Position numbers and translations under genes: made by a program. Shown in pieces: positions 16,578 through 26,927 of a stretch of DNA of 64,000 bases. Within the stretch, counting starts at the first letter, position 1, and every line of letters starts with the position of its first letter. The notes below the pieces were generated by a model. It was not told where the DNA came from and made no database searches. It was given only the letters and a program-made list of their open reading frames with translations. This DNA comes from Aeromonas hydrophila subsp. hydrophila ATCC 7966 (GTDB taxonomy: Bacteria > Pseudomonadota > Gammaproteobacteria > Enterobacterales > Aeromonadaceae), in contig NC_008570.1 of NCBI RefSeq assembly GCF_000014805.1, positions 4,267,501 to 4,331,500 on the forward strand, read 5' to 3'.

Positions 16578-18485
16578 ATGCTTGCAAGCCTGACACTCAA
16601 ACAGAAAATCCTGGCCACGGTCACCCTGGCCGTGGTGCTCTCCTGCCTGCTGGTAGGCTACTTCAGCCAGCGCTCGGCGCAGCAGCTGATCGAAAGCCGC
16701 ATGTTCGAGCAGGAGCTGCCCAACCTGACCCAGCGCATCGGCAAGGAGATCGAGAAGGATCTCACCTCGGTCGCCGGCGCCGCCAGACAGCTGGCCAACG
16801 ATCGCTTCGTGCTGGACTGGGTGGCCCGCGGCATGCCCAAGGAGCAGGAGTCGATCCTGATCGACCAGCTCAAGGACATGGCAGCCCAGTACGGGCTGGT
16901 CACCGCCTCTTTCGCCGATCGCCAGAGCGCTGCCTACTACAACCAGGATGGCTTCCTGCGCAACCTCACCCCGGAGCAGGATGCCTGGTTCTATGGCTAC
17001 ACCAAGAGCCAGCAAGACCTGATGCTCAGCATCTTTCGCGAGACCAACGGCGAGGTGAAGCTGTTCGTCAACTTCCAGCAGCTCAATGGCCGCGGCCTCG
17101 CCGGCCTTGCCAAGTCCCTCGACAGCATGGTCAGCATGCTCGCCAACTTCCGCATCGGCGACAGCGGCTTCGTGTTCATGACCGACGGCAGCGGCAAGGT
17201 GAAGCTGCACCCCGACGCCAGCCGCATCGACCGTGACAGCCTGGCCCAGCTGGCAAGCGGCAGCGGCAACCTGCTGAACAATCAGCCCTTTGCCGCCACC
17301 CACGCCGAGATCGACGGCCAGCCGGTGGTGCTGGCCAGCAGCTATATCCCGCTGCTCGACTGGTATCTGGTGGCCCAGGTGCCGGAAGCGGAGATCTATG
17401 CCGAGCTGGACCGAGCCCGCCTGCACATCCTGCTGGTGAGCCTGGCCATCGCCGCCGGCATGGGGCTGCTCGGCATGCTACTGGCCGGCTCGGTCAGCCG
17501 CCCGCTCAACCAGCTGGCCCGCCTGTTCCGCGAACTCGGCAGCGGCGACGGCGATCTGACCCAGCGTCTCAAGGTGGAGGGGCGGGATGAACTGGCCCAG
17601 GTGGCCACCGGCTTCAACAACTTCGTCGCCAAGATCCACGGCTCCATCGAACAGGTGGCGAGCAACTCTCGCCAGCTCGCTGCCACTGCCAACCAGGTGG
17701 CCGCCAAGGCCCAGCTGACCCAGCACAACTGTACCGCCCAGCGGGATCGCACCGTGCAGGTGGCCACCGCCATCCACGAGATGGGCGCCACCGTGAGCGA
17801 AATCGCCGGCAATGCCTCGCTGGCGGCCGATGTGGCCAAGCAGGCCAACGAACAGGCCGACGCCGGCGCCCTGGTGGTAGCCCAGGCCCGTCACGGTATC
17901 GTCGGCCTCTCCGGCGAGATTGAGCAGGTGGCCGGGGTGATCGAGTCGCTGGCCAGCCAGACCGACTCCATCGGCAGCATCCTCGACACCATCCGCAGCA
18001 TCTCGGAGCAGACCAACCTGCTGGCGCTCAACGCCGCCATCGAGGCCGCCCGCGCCGGGGAGCAAGGGCGTGGCTTCGCGGTGGTGGCCGACGAGGTGCG
18101 CAACCTCGCCAGCCGCTCTGCCGCCTCCACCGCCGAGATCCAGGGCATGATCAACCGGCTGCAGGAGCAGAGCGCCCGCGCCGTCAGCGCCATGGCCCAG
18201 GGCCGCAACCAGAGTCTGGAAGTGGTGACCCAGGCTGATGAGGCCAACGGCGCGCTCGGCCAGATCACCGCCCACATCACCCAGATCAGCGACATGAACA
18301 TCCAGGTCGCCACCGCCACCGAAGAGCAGTCGAGCGTGGTGGGTGAGATCAACCGCAACGTGGAAGACATCAACCAGCTCACCATGGAGACCGCCGACAT
18401 CGCCCACCAGCTGACCGAGTCGAGCCGCAGCCTGCAGCACCTCTCCGGCGAACTGGACAAGCTGGTCGGCAACTTCCGGCTCTAA
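16578..18485 (+). CDS. Methyl-accepting chemotaxis protein (Cache-type sensor)
   Basis: A 635-residue chemoreceptor. It has a membrane span near the N-terminus, a periplasmic sensor of about 245 residues that looks like a Cache domain ([14 protein letters not shown], then [16 protein letters not shown]), a second span ([20 protein letters not shown]), a HAMP linker and a long cytoplasmic coiled coil. The tip contains the conserved [20 protein letters not shown] hairpin that contacts CheA and CheW. No C-terminal CheR/CheB pentapeptide is present; the protein ends KLVGNFRL. The ATG at 16578 gives the usual MCP N-terminus; an upstream ATG at 16539 is possible. The ligand is not known. The cytoplasmic half is nearly the same as that of the next gene. 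Confidence 0.88.
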   Translation: MLASLTLKQKILATVTLAVVLSCLLVGYFSQRSAQQLIESRMFEQELPNLTQRIGKEIEKDLTSVAGAARQLANDRFVLDWVARGMPKEQESILIDQLKDMAAQYGLVTASFADRQSAAYYNQDGFLRNLTPEQDAWFYGYTKSQQDLMLSIFRETNGEVKLFVNFQQLNGRGLAGLAKSLDSMVSMLANFRIGDSGFVFMTDGSGKVKLHPDASRIDRDSLAQLASGSGNLLNNQPFAATHAEIDGQPVVLASSYIPLLDWYLVAQVPEAEIYAELDRARLHILLVSLAIAAGMGLLGMLLAGSVSRPLNQLARLFRELGSGDGDLTQRLKVEGRDELAQVATGFNNFVAKIHGSIEQVASNSRQLAATANQVAAKAQLTQHNCTAQRDRTVQVATAIHEMGATVSEIAGNASLAADVAKQANEQADAGALVVAQARHGIVGLSGEIEQVAGVIESLASQTDSIGSILDTIRSISEQTNLLALNAAIEAARAGEQGRGFAVVADEVRNLASRSAASTAEIQGMINRLQEQSARAVSAMAQGRNQSLEVVTQADEANGALGQITAHITQISDMNIQVATATEEQSSVVGEINRNVEDINQLTMETADIAHQLTESSRSLQHLSGELDKLVGNFRL

Positions 18486-18501
18486 GACTTCTGACATCAT
18501 A

Positions 18502-18526
18502 AGGGGCGCTATGGCGCCCCTTTTTG
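18502..18526 (+). terminator. Intrinsic terminator after first MCP
   Basis: AGGGGCGC pairs with GCGCCCCT around a TATG loop and is followed by TTTTTG, about 15 bases after the stop codon. Confidence 0.88.
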
Positions 18527-18548
18527 TTGGTCGTTTGTTAACAAAAAC

Positions 18549-18575
18549 TCAAGTTGGCGCCAAATCCGTCGATTT
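18549..18575 (+). promoter_or_regulatory. Candidate FliA (sigma28) promoter of second MCP
   Basis: TCAAGTTG and GTCGATTT are 11 bases apart and match the flagellar consensus TAAAGTTT-N11-GCCGATAA at 11 of 16 positions. A TATACT that could serve as a sigma70 -10 follows at 18575-18580, so the sigma factor is uncertain. Confidence 0.4.
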
Positions 18576-18618
18576 ATACTCTGATAATTCACATCGTCAT
18601 GATCAGCGAGGAAACCCC

Positions 18619-20265
18619 ATGCTAGAAGGTAAACTGACGCTCAAATTGCAGCTGATCCTGGCTGTCACCGTGCCCTGTCTCGCCCTGCTGCTGGTGGGCG
18701 GTGCCAGCCTCAAGAGCATGGGCACCATCCAGCAACAATCCACCGAGCTTTACCAGAACACCGCCACCCCCATGCGCGCCATGGCGGAGGTGGTCTCGCG
18801 CATTCCCCGCATGCGGGTCGGCATCGACATGATGCTGCTGCAGGATACCTCCCTCAAGGATGCGAAGGGGGTGATCACCCGGGTCAAGGAGAGCCGGGAG
18901 GAGGATATTCCCGAGATGCGTCAGGCCATGCAACAGGCCGTCACCGCCCAGACCGACCCCGCCGCCAAAGCCAATGCCCAGCAGCTGCTCAGCCAGTTCG
19001 AGGGAATGGCGAGCAACGAGCTGGCTCCCATGCTGCAGGCGCTGGAACAGGGCGACATGGAAGCGGCAAGGGGCATCTATCGGGATCGCTATACCGTCAC
19101 CTACGGCACCATGCGCAAGGATGCCAACGCCCTGCTCGATGGCCTGATCCAGCAGGCCCAGCAGCGCCATCAGCTCGGTGAACAGAGCTATGCCAGCGGG
19201 CGGCTGCAGATGATCAGCATCATCACCGGCGCCATCCTCATCTCGCTGCTGGTCTCGGTACTCATCCTGATGAACCTCAAGCGCCGGGTCGGCTTCCTGC
19301 AGCAGTACATCGGCTATGCCGCCGAACACCTGGCGCTGGATTCCCGTGCCCAACTGAACGGCCATGACGAGCTGGCGGAGATCACGGTGAGCTTCAATCA
19401 CTTCGTCAGCAAGATCCACAGCGCCATCGAGCAGGTGGCCCGCAACTCCCACCAACTGGCCGCCACGGCTGACGAGGTGGCCGCCAAGGCCCAGCTGACC
19501 CAGCAGAACTGTACCGCCCAGCGCGACCGCACCGTGCAGGTGGCCACCGCCATCCACCAGATGGGCGCCACCGTCACCGAGATCGCCGGCAACGCCTCCC
19601 TCGCCGCAGAAGTGGCGAGACAGGCCAACGAACAGGCGGATGCGGGTGCCGGCGTGGTCGCCCAGGCGCGCCACGGCATCGTCGGTCTCTCCGACGAGAT
19701 TGCACAGGTCGCCGGAGTGATCGAGTCGCTGGCGACCCAGACCGACTCCATCGGCAGCATTCTGGAAACCATCCGCAGCATCTCGGAGCAGACCAACCTG
19801 CTGGCACTCAACGCCGCCATCGAGGCCGCCCGCGCCGGTGAGCAGGGTCGCGGCTTCGCCGTGGTGGCCGACGAGGTGCGCAACCTCGCCAACCGCTCCG
19901 CCGCCTCCACCGCCGAGATCCAGGGCATGATCAACCGGCTGCAGGAACAGAGTGCCCGCGCCGTCAGTGCCATGACCCAGGGCCGCAGCCAGAGCCTCGC
20001 CGTCGTGACCCAGGCTGACGAGGCCAACGGCGCCCTCGGCCAGATAACCGCCCACATCACCCAGATCAACGACATGAACATCCAGGTCGCTACCGCCACC
20101 GAAGAGCAGTCGAGCGTGGTGGGCGAACTCAACCGCAACGTGGAGGACATCAACCAGCTCACCATGGAGACCGCCGACATTGCGCACCAGCTGACCGATG
20201 CCAGTCGTGGTCTACAGCAGCTCTCCGGCGAGCTGGACAAGCTGGTCGGCCACTTCCGCCTGTAG
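18619..20265 (+). CDS. Methyl-accepting chemotaxis protein (four-helix-bundle sensor)
   Basis: A 548-residue chemoreceptor. The periplasmic sensor (about residues 32-195) is helical and of the 4HB_MCP type, with [20 protein letters not shown] near its start. A second span ([20 protein letters not shown]) and a HAMP linker lead to the signalling coiled coil with [20 protein letters not shown]. It ends KLVGHFRL with no CheR-binding pentapeptide. GAGGAA precedes the ATG at 18619; the frame upstream to 18511 runs through the previous terminator and is not coding. The last 300 residues are close to 90 percent identical by eye to the neighbouring receptor, while the sensors are unrelated. Confidence 0.9.
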   Translation: MLEGKLTLKLQLILAVTVPCLALLLVGGASLKSMGTIQQQSTELYQNTATPMRAMAEVVSRIPRMRVGIDMMLLQDTSLKDAKGVITRVKESREEDIPEMRQAMQQAVTAQTDPAAKANAQQLLSQFEGMASNELAPMLQALEQGDMEAARGIYRDRYTVTYGTMRKDANALLDGLIQQAQQRHQLGEQSYASGRLQMISIITGAILISLLVSVLILMNLKRRVGFLQQYIGYAAEHLALDSRAQLNGHDELAEITVSFNHFVSKIHSAIEQVARNSHQLAATADEVAAKAQLTQQNCTAQRDRTVQVATAIHQMGATVTEIAGNASLAAEVARQANEQADAGAGVVAQARHGIVGLSDEIAQVAGVIESLATQTDSIGSILETIRSISEQTNLLALNAAIEAARAGEQGRGFAVVADEVRNLANRSAASTAEIQGMINRLQEQSARAVSAMTQGRSQSLAVVTQADEANGALGQITAHITQINDMNIQVATATEEQSSVVGELNRNVEDINQLTMETADIAHQLTDASRGLQQLSGELDKLVGHFRL

Positions 20266-20292
20266 CCTCTGGCTACCTCGACACAACTTGCC

Positions 20293-20314
20293 AGAGGGCG
20301 CTGCGGCGCCCTCT
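20293..20314 (+). terminator. Stem-loop after second MCP
   Basis: A perfect nine-base stem (AGAGGGCGC with its complement) closes on TGCG. There is no T run after it, so it may protect the mRNA end or act with Rho. Confidence 0.5.
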
Positions 20315-20408
20315 GTCGCCACCACGGCAGGCCGTGACGCAGGGGCTTTGTGCCGCCTCCACCCGCCTCTGAAAATGCCCCATAATCAGGAAAATGAGAG
20401 GAGGAGTT

Positions 20409-20591
20409 ATGGGCAAGCTGGTAGTGATGATCTTGCTGAGCGGTCTGCTCAGCGCCTGCAGCAGCGGGCCGGTGCGGGTACACGGTGCCGACGTCAGCGT
20501 GGACGATACCCGGATCCGGGTCAGCGATGGGGATCGGGGGGGCTACGGTACCTTCTGTCCGCCTGGGCAGGCCAAGAAAGGGCGCTGCTAA
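20409..20591 (+). CDS. Small lipoprotein, unknown function
   Basis: A 60-residue protein with a lipoprotein signal: MGKLVVMILLSGLLSAC, with the lipobox LLSAC placing the acylated cysteine at residue 17. The mature part is only 44 residues, charged, glycine-rich near the end and carries two further cysteines (TFCPPG and the C-terminal residue), which could pair. GAGGAG precedes the ATG at 20409; a start 15 bases earlier is in frame but would put the ribosome site inside the gene. It has a bidirectional terminator shared with lpdA. I do not recognise the family. Confidence 0.7.
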   Translation: MGKLVVMILLSGLLSACSSGPVRVHGADVSVDDTRIRVSDGDRGGYGTFCPPGQAKKGRC

Positions 20592-20610
20592 ACCGCCAGC
20601 AGACGCTGAA

Positions 20611-20643
20611 AAACAAAAAGCCGCTCGATTGAGCGGCTTTTTT
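20611..20643. terminator. Bidirectional terminator between lipoprotein gene and lpdA
   Basis: AGCCGCTC and GAGCGGCT pair around GATT. A-rich sequence lies on the left and T-rich on the right, so it can end transcripts from both sides. Confidence 0.85.
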
Positions 20644-20658
20644 ACAGGCAGAAGCGAA

Positions 20659-22086
20659 TTACTTCTTCTTCTTGGCCTTGGCGTTCGGCAGGTCGGTGAT
20701 GGAGCCTTCGAACACTTCGGCAGCCAGACCCACGGACTCGTGCAGAGTCGGGTGAGCGTGGATGGTCAGCGCGATGTCTTCGGCGTCGGCACCCATCTCG
20801 ATGGCCAGACCGATTTCACCCAGCAGTTCACCACCGTTGGTACCCACGATGGCACCACCGATGACGCGGCCGCTCTCCTTGTCGAAGATCAGCTTGGTCA
20901 TGCCGTCGGAGCAGTCGGACGCGATGGCGCGACCGGAAGCAGCCCACGGGAAGGTGGCGACTTCGAAGTTCAGCCCTTGTTGCTTGGCTTCCTTCTCGGT
21001 CAGACCAACCCAGGCCATCTCTGGCTCGGTGTAGGCGATGGACGGGATCACTTTCGGGTCGAAGTAGTGCTTCTTGCCGGCGATGACTTCGGCAGCCACG
21101 TGGCCTTCGTGCACACCCTTGTGAGCCAGCATCGGCTGACCAACGATGTCACCGATGGCGTGGATGTGCGCCACGTTGGTACGCAGCTGCTTGTCCACTT
21201 CGATGAAACCGCGTTCGGTCACGGCAACGCCGGCCTTCTCGGCATCCAGCATCTTGCCGTTCGGCACACGACCTACGGCAACCAGCACGTTGTCGTAACG
21301 CACCGGCTCGGCCGGGGCATGCTTGCCTTCGTAGGAAACGTACAGGCCATCTTCACGGGCTTCAACTGCGGTGACCTTGGTCTCCAGCATGATGTTGAAC
21401 TTCTTGGCCACGCGCTTGGTGTAGATCTTGACGATGTCTTTGTCGGCAGCCGGTACCAGCTGGTCGGCAAATTCCACCACGTCGATCTCGGAACCCAGGG
21501 AGGAGTACACGGTACCCATCTCCAGGCCGATGATGCCGCCACCGATAACCAGCAACTTGCCAGGAACGGTAGTCAGCTCCAGCGCATCGGTAGAGTCCCA
21601 TACGCGCGGATCATCGTGCGGGATGAACGGCAGCTTCACCGGACGGGAACCGGCAGCGATGATGGCGTTGTCGAAGGTCACTGTGGTCTTGCCGTCTTCC
21701 CCGGTCACTTCGAGCGTGTTCGGGCCGGTGAATTTACCGAAGCCGTTAACAACCTGTACTTTACGCATCTTGGCCATGCCAGCCAGACCGCCGGTCAGCT
21801 GGTTGATGACTTTCTCTTTCCACAGACGGATCTTGTCGATGTCGGTCTGCGGGGCACCGAAGACGATGCCGTGCTCGGCCAGCGCCTTGGCTTCTTCAAT
21901 GACTTTGGCGACGTGCAGCAGCGCCTTGGACGGGATGCAACCCACGTTCAGGCAGACGCCACCCAGGGTGGAGTAACGCTCGACGATAATAGTATCCAGA
22001 CCCAGATCGGCTGCACGGAAGGCAGCGGAATAACCGGCAGGGCCAGCACCCAGTACTACGACCTGGGTTTTGATTTCTTTACTCAT
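20659..22086 (-). CDS. lpdA: Dihydrolipoyl dehydrogenase (E3)
   Basis: LpdA reoxidises the dihydrolipoyl arms of the pyruvate and 2-oxoglutarate dehydrogenase complexes and of the glycine cleavage system, passing electrons to NAD. The 475-residue protein shows the FAD-binding VVVLGAGPAGYSAA, the redox-active pair in GGVCLNVGCIPS, the NAD-binding GGGIIGLEMGT and the active-site HAHPTLHES near the end. It closely follows E. coli Lpd. Two ATG codons are adjacent (22089 and 22086); AGAGG is better placed for the second. A terminator after aceF and a gap of about 150 bases suggest lpdA also has its own promoter. Confidence 0.96.
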   Translation of the reverse strand: MSKEIKTQVVVLGAGPAGYSAAFRAADLGLDTIIVERYSTLGGVCLNVGCIPSKALLHVAKVIEEAKALAEHGIVFGAPQTDIDKIRLWKEKVINQLTGGLAGMAKMRKVQVVNGFGKFTGPNTLEVTGEDGKTTVTFDNAIIAAGSRPVKLPFIPHDDPRVWDSTDALELTTVPGKLLVIGGGIIGLEMGTVYSSLGSEIDVVEFADQLVPAADKDIVKIYTKRVAKKFNIMLETKVTAVEAREDGLYVSYEGKHAPAEPVRYDNVLVAVGRVPNGKMLDAEKAGVAVTERGFIEVDKQLRTNVAHIHAIGDIVGQPMLAHKGVHEGHVAAEVIAGKKHYFDPKVIPSIAYTEPEMAWVGLTEKEAKQQGLNFEVATFPWAASGRAIASDCSDGMTKLIFDKESGRVIGGAIVGTNGGELLGEIGLAIEMGADAEDIALTIHAHPTLHESVGLAAEVFEGSITDLPNAKAKKKK

Positions 22087-22202
22087 CATGACCTCTTTGT
22101 CGTTCTTATATCCCCGGACAGCGCAGTCTTAAACCAGAACGAGGCGGCTGCAGCCGTGAAAAAAACGGGGCAAGTTTACAATCCTGTTAACGAAATGAGA
22201 AG

Positions 22203-22231
22203 TAAAAAGGGCAGGCTCTGGGCCCGCCCTC
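22203..22231 (-). terminator. Terminator between aceF and lpdA
   Basis: On the minus strand AGGGCGGGC and GCCTGCCCT pair with one G-T and are followed by TTTTTA, just after the aceF stop. It probably lowers read-through into lpdA rather than stopping it fully. Confidence 0.75.
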
Positions 22232-22235
22232 TCAC

Positions 22236-24131
22236 TTACAGGACCAGTCGACGGATGTCGGACAGCACGCCGTTCATGGTGGTGATGAAGCGAGCTCCAT
22301 CGGCACCATCGATGACGCGGTGGTCGTAGCTCAGGGCCAGCGGCAGCATCAGGCGCGGCGCGAACTCTTTGCCGTTCCACTTCGGCTTCATCTCGGACTT
22401 GGAGACACCGAGGATGGCCACTTCTGGCGCGTTGACGATCGGGGTAAAGCTGGTACCGCCGATGCCACCCAGGCTGGAGATGGTGAAGCAACCGCCCTGC
22501 ATGTCGGCAGCGGTCAGCTTGCCGGCACGGGCCTTCTTGGAGATCTCGGCCAGATCGCGAGACAGCTCCATGATGCCCTTCTTGTTGACGTCGCGCACCA
22601 CGGGCACAACCAGACCGTTGGGGGTATCCACCGCCACACCGATGTGGATGTACTTCTTCATGATCAGCTTGCTGCCATCTTCGGACAGGGAGCTGCAGAA
22701 GCGCGGGTGGGCTTCCAGTGCCTTGGCGGCGGCTTTCAGGATGAACACCAGCGGGGTGATCTTCACGTCTGCCTTCTGCTTCTCGAGCATCGCGTTCTGC
22801 TCTTTGCGGAACGCTTCCAGCTCGGTGGTATCCGCTTCGTCGAACTGGGTGACATGGGGGATCATGACCCAGTTGCGGTGCAGGTTCGGACCGGAAATCT
22901 TCTGGATGCGGGTCAGATCGACCTCTTCCACATCACCGAACTTGCTGAAATCGACCTTCGGCCACGCCAGCACACTCATGCCGTTGCCAGTGCCTTGACC
23001 TGCAGCCGGAGCGGACTCGGCGCGCTTGACCGCATCCTTCACGTAAGCCTGCACGTCTTCTTTGACGATGCGGCCCTTGCGACCGGAGGCTTTCACCTTG
23101 GCCAGGTTGACACCGAACTCGCGCGCCAGACGGCGCACGGCCGGAGAGGCGTGTACGTAGGCATCGTTGGCAACGAAGTCGGAGGCGGCAGCAGCCTGGG
23201 CAACCGGCGTCGGAGCAGCTGCAACAGGGGCAGCAGCGACCGGGGCGACAGCCTGAGCAACCGGGGCAACTGCGGCGGCCGGAGCAGCACCAGCCACTTC
23301 GAATACCATGATCAGGGAACCGGTGGAGACCTTGTCACCCGCCTTCACCTTGATCTCTTTGACCACACCGGCGAACGGGGCAGGCACTTCCATGGAGGCC
23401 TTGTCACCTTCCACGGCGATCAGGGACTGGTCGGCTTCAACCTTGTCACCCACGGCGACCATGATCTCGGTGACTTCGACTTCGTCGCCACCGATATCCG
23501 GTACGTTGACCTCTTTGGCAGCGGCGGCAACCGGGGCAGCAGCCACGGGAGCGGCAGCCTGGGCCGGTGCAGCAGCAACGGCAGGAGCGGCGCCAGCCAC
23601 TTCAAAGACCATCACCAGGGAACCGGTAGAGACCTTGGCGCCAGCGGCAACCTTGATCTCGACCACGCGGCCGGCGAACGGTGCCGGCACTTCCATGGAG
23701 GCCTTGTCACCTTCCACGGCGATGATGGACTGGTCGGCTTCAACCATGTCGCCCACGGCAACCATGATCTCGGTCACGTCCACTTCGTCGTCACCGATGT
23801 CCGGCACGTGCACGTCTTTGCGAGCGGCAGCAGCAGGAGCGGCGGCCGGTGCGGCTGCAACCGGTGCAGCCGCCTGAACCGGCGCAGGTGCGGCAGCACC
23901 TTCGGCTTCGAAGATCATGATCTGGGAACCGGTGGCAACCTTGTCACCCACCTTGATCAGGATCTCTTTGACGATACCGGCGGACGGGGCCGGTACTTCC
24001 ATGGAGGCCTTGTCACCTTCTACCGCGATGATGGACTGATCGAGTTCGACCTTGTCACCCACGGCCACCATGATCTCGGTGACTTCAACTTCATCGGCGC
24101 CGATATCCGGCACCATAATCTGTTTGGACAT
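22236..24131 (-). CDS. aceF: Pyruvate dehydrogenase E2, dihydrolipoamide acetyltransferase
   Basis: AceF is the core of the pyruvate dehydrogenase complex and moves acetyl groups from lipoamide to CoA. The 631-residue protein has three lipoyl domains, each with the lipoylation motif GDKASM (near residues 40, 140 and 240), separated by Ala-Pro-rich linkers. An E1/E3-binding domain follows ([20 protein letters not shown], about 330-365), then the catalytic domain with [10 protein letters not shown]. The three-domain arrangement is the E. coli type. The repeats also make the DNA here internally repetitive. It is read from the aceE transcript across a spacer with two hairpins. Confidence 0.97.
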   Translation of the reverse strand: MSKQIMVPDIGADEVEVTEIMVAVGDKVELDQSIIAVEGDKASMEVPAPSAGIVKEILIKVGDKVATGSQIMIFEAEGAAAPAPVQAAAPVAAAPAAAPAAAARKDVHVPDIGDDEVDVTEIMVAVGDMVEADQSIIAVEGDKASMEVPAPFAGRVVEIKVAAGAKVSTGSLVMVFEVAGAAPAVAAAPAQAAAPVAAAPVAAAAKEVNVPDIGGDEVEVTEIMVAVGDKVEADQSLIAVEGDKASMEVPAPFAGVVKEIKVKAGDKVSTGSLIMVFEVAGAAPAAAVAPVAQAVAPVAAAPVAAAPTPVAQAAAASDFVANDAYVHASPAVRRLAREFGVNLAKVKASGRKGRIVKEDVQAYVKDAVKRAESAPAAGQGTGNGMSVLAWPKVDFSKFGDVEEVDLTRIQKISGPNLHRNWVMIPHVTQFDEADTTELEAFRKEQNAMLEKQKADVKITPLVFILKAAAKALEAHPRFCSSLSEDGSKLIMKKYIHIGVAVDTPNGLVVPVVRDVNKKGIMELSRDLAEISKKARAGKLTAADMQGGCFTISSLGGIGGTSFTPIVNAPEVAILGVSKSEMKPKWNGKEFAPRLMLPLALSYDHRVIDGADGARFITTMNGVLSDIRRLVL

Positions 24132-24156
24132 TGTGCTTTATCCTCTTGCGTGCATC

Positions 24157-24233
24157 CGCGTGACCGACTGCTGTCACGCGTCTCTCGCGTTAACCTTTGC
24201 AAGGTCGTGCCGGGCAGCGAGTCCCGGCACGAC
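24157..24233 (-). promoter_or_regulatory. Two stem-loops in the aceE-aceF spacer
   Basis: Two perfect inverted repeats lie in the 113-base gap. One is GTCGTGCCGGG (24204-24214) with its complement at 24223-24233. The other is CGCGTGAC (24157-24164) with its complement at 24173-24180. Neither has a T run, so they more likely shape mRNA processing or stability than end transcription. Confidence 0.6.
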
Positions 24234-24244
24234 ACTTGATCCTC

Positions 24245-26905
24245 TTACGCGTACAGCGGGTTGACCTTGTCGGCATCGATGCCGTACTTGGCGATGGCGT
24301 CAGCCACAACCTGCTTGTCTACCTCGCCGCGCTTGGCCAGTTCGGTCAGGGCAGCAACCACCACGTAGAATTCGTTCACTTCGAAGTGACGACGCAGGTT
24401 GGCACGGCTGTCGGAACGGCCGTAACCGTCGGTACCCAGCACGCGGTAGTTCTCGGTCGGTACGAAGGCACGCACCTGATCGGCGAAGGACTTCATGTAG
24501 TCGGTCGCGGCGATGGTGGCTTCGCTGCCCAGTACCTGAGCGATGTACGGTACGCGAGCATCGGCGTTCGGGTGCAGCATGTTCCAGCGATCCGCGTCCT
24601 GACCGTCACGAGCCAGCTCGTTGAAGGAGGTGACGCTGAACACGTCGGAGCCGATGCCGTACTCGCTGGCCAGGATCTGGGCGGCGGTGCGCACGTGACC
24701 CAGGATGGAGCCACAACCCAGCAGCTGTACCTTGGCCTTGGTGCCGGCCACGGTTTCCAGCTTGTAGATACCCTTGCGGATGCCTTCCTCGGCGCCTTCC
24801 GGCATGGCCGGCATGGCGTAGTTCTCGTTCAGGGTGGTGATGTAGTAGAAGACGTTCTCCGGCTTCTCACCGTACATGCGACGCAGACCGTCCTGTACGA
24901 TCACCGCTACTTCATAGGCGTAGGATGGGTCGTAGGAGACGCAGTTCGGGATGGTGTTGGCCAGGATGTGGCTGTGACCATCTTCGTGCTGCAGACCTTC
25001 GCCGTTCAGGGTAGTACGACCGGAGGTCGCACCCAGCAGGAAGCCACGGGCTTGCTGGTCACCGGCTGCCCACGCCATGTCGCCGATCCGCTGGAAGCCG
25101 AACATGGAGTAGTAGATGTAGAACGGGATCATCGGGCAATCGTTGGTGCTGTAAGAGGTCGCAGCAGCCAGCCAGGAGGACATGGCGCCCAGCTCGTTGA
25201 TGCCGTCTTGCAGAACCTGACCCTGCTTGTCTTCCTTGTAGTAGGAAACGATGTCGCGGTCTTGCGGGGTGTACTGCTGACCGTGCGGGCTGTAGATACC
25301 GATCTGGCGGAACAGACCTTCCATACCGAAGGTACGGGCTTCGTCAGCCAGGATCGGGACGATGCGCTTGCCGATGGACTTGTCTTTCAGCATCACGTTC
25401 AGGGAACGCACGAACGCCATGGTGGTGGAGATTTCGCGCGCCTGTTCACCCAGCAGCGGACCAAAAGCATCCAGCGCCGGGATTTCCAGCTTGGTGGTGC
25501 TCTCGCGCAGACGGGTCGGTACATAGCCCTTCAGCGCGGCACGACGGGCGTGCAGGTACTTGTGCTCTTCGGTACCCTCTTCGATCTTCAGGTACGGCAG
25601 GGTTTCCAGCTGCTCGTCGGTGACCGGCAGGTTGAAACGATCGCGCAGGTGACGCACGGAGCCCAGATCCATCTTCTTGACCTGGTGAGCGATGTTCTTG
25701 CCTTCGGCTGCTTCACCCATGCCGTAACCCTTGATGGTCTTGGCCAGGATCACGGTCGGCTTGCCCTTGGTCGCCGCAGCCTTGGAGAAGGCGGCGAACA
25801 GTTTGCGAGGATCGTGACCACCGCGGTTCAGGGCGAAGATCTCCTCGTCGGTCATGTCTTTGACCAGCGCGGCAGTTTCCGGGTAACGGTTGAAGAAGTG
25901 CTCGCGCACGTAGCCGCCATCACGGGACTTCATGGTCTGGTAGTCACCGTCCACGGTCTCGTTCATCAGCTGGATCAGCTTGCCGGAAGTGTCTTTCTTC
26001 AGCAGCTCATCCCACTTGCGACCCCAGATCACCTTGGTGACGTCCCAGCCAGCGCCGGAGAACAGGCCTTCCAGCTCGTTGATGACCTTGCCGTTGCCGA
26101 CAACCGGGCCATCCAGACGCTGCAGGTTGCAGTTGACCACGAACACCAGGTTGTCGAGCTTTTCACGCACGGCAACGGTCAGGGCGCCCTTGGCTTCCGG
26201 CTCGTCCATCTCGCCATCACCCAGGAAGGCGTAAACGGTCTGCTCGGAGCAATCCTTGATGCCACGGTCGGTCAGGTACTTCAGGAAGCGAGCCTGATAG
26301 ATGGCGGCGATGGGGCCCAGACCCATGGAGACGGTCGGGAACTGCCAGAAGTCCGGCATCAGTTTCGGGTGCGGGTAGGAAGGGATACCCTTGCCATCCA
26401 CTTCCTGACGGAAGTTGTCCAGCTGCTCTTCGGTCAGACGACCTTCAGCGAAGGCACGAGCATAGATGCCCGGGGAGATGTGACCCTGGAAGTAGACCAG
26501 GTCGCCACCGTCCTTCTCGCTGCGAGCGCGGAAGAAGTGGTTGTAGCAGACTTCGTAGATGGTCGCGGAAGAAGCGAAGGAAGACATGTGACCACCCAGG
26601 TCCAGGTCTTTCTTGGAAGCGCGCAGCACGATCATCATGGCGTTCCAGCGGATGATGGCGCGAATGCGGCGCTCCATCTCCAGGTCGCCCGGGTAGTCCG
26701 GCTCTTCGCTGGACGGGATGGTGTTGATGTAATCGCGGTTTGCCTTGGCAGCCACGTCCACACCGCTTGCGCGGGCTTTCTCGGCCAACTGTTCAAGGAT
26801 GAACTGAGCGCGTTGGGGACCCTCTTCACGCAGCAGGGATTCCAGAGAGGCAAGCCACTCCAGCGTTTCTATCGGGTCCACATCGTTCTTCAGGATATCA
26901 GACAT
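24245..26905 (-). CDS. aceE: Pyruvate dehydrogenase E1 component
   Basis: AceE decarboxylates pyruvate with thiamine diphosphate and transfers the acetyl group to the lipoyl arms of AceF. The 886-residue protein is the homodimeric alpha-2 type found in gammaproteobacteria. The thiamine-binding motif is visible as FLGDGEMDEPEAKGAL followed by VVNCN. The N-terminus (DVDPIETLEWLASLESLLREEG) matches the E. coli region that binds AceF. It follows pdhR by 79 bases on the same strand and is controlled with it. Confidence 0.97.
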   Translation of the reverse strand: MSDILKNDVDPIETLEWLASLESLLREEGPQRAQFILEQLAEKARASGVDVAAKANRDYINTIPSSEEPDYPGDLEMERRIRAIIRWNAMMIVLRASKKDLDLGGHMSSFASSATIYEVCYNHFFRARSEKDGGDLVYFQGHISPGIYARAFAEGRLTEEQLDNFRQEVDGKGIPSYPHPKLMPDFWQFPTVSMGLGPIAAIYQARFLKYLTDRGIKDCSEQTVYAFLGDGEMDEPEAKGALTVAVREKLDNLVFVVNCNLQRLDGPVVGNGKVINELEGLFSGAGWDVTKVIWGRKWDELLKKDTSGKLIQLMNETVDGDYQTMKSRDGGYVREHFFNRYPETAALVKDMTDEEIFALNRGGHDPRKLFAAFSKAAATKGKPTVILAKTIKGYGMGEAAEGKNIAHQVKKMDLGSVRHLRDRFNLPVTDEQLETLPYLKIEEGTEEHKYLHARRAALKGYVPTRLRESTTKLEIPALDAFGPLLGEQAREISTTMAFVRSLNVMLKDKSIGKRIVPILADEARTFGMEGLFRQIGIYSPHGQQYTPQDRDIVSYYKEDKQGQVLQDGINELGAMSSWLAAATSYSTNDCPMIPFYIYYSMFGFQRIGDMAWAAGDQQARGFLLGATSGRTTLNGEGLQHEDGHSHILANTIPNCVSYDPSYAYEVAVIVQDGLRRMYGEKPENVFYYITTLNENYAMPAMPEGAEEGIRKGIYKLETVAGTKAKVQLLGCGSILGHVRTAAQILASEYGIGSDVFSVTSFNELARDGQDADRWNMLHPNADARVPYIAQVLGSEATIAATDYMKSFADQVRAFVPTENYRVLGTDGYGRSDSRANLRRHFEVNEFYVVVAALTELAKRGEVDKQVVADAIAKYGIDADKVNPLYA

Positions 26906-26927
26906 GGCTGGTTCCTATTTTGTTGTG

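Noticed and set aside
23300..24130. Repeated DNA that might suggest a CRISPR or mobile repeat
   Set aside because: The repeats are the three coding lipoyl domains of aceF, about 300 bases each, with intact reading frame.
22320..24239. 639-residue frame antisense to aceF
   Set aside because: A mirror of the three repeated lipoyl domains, giving a repetitive translation; no start signal.
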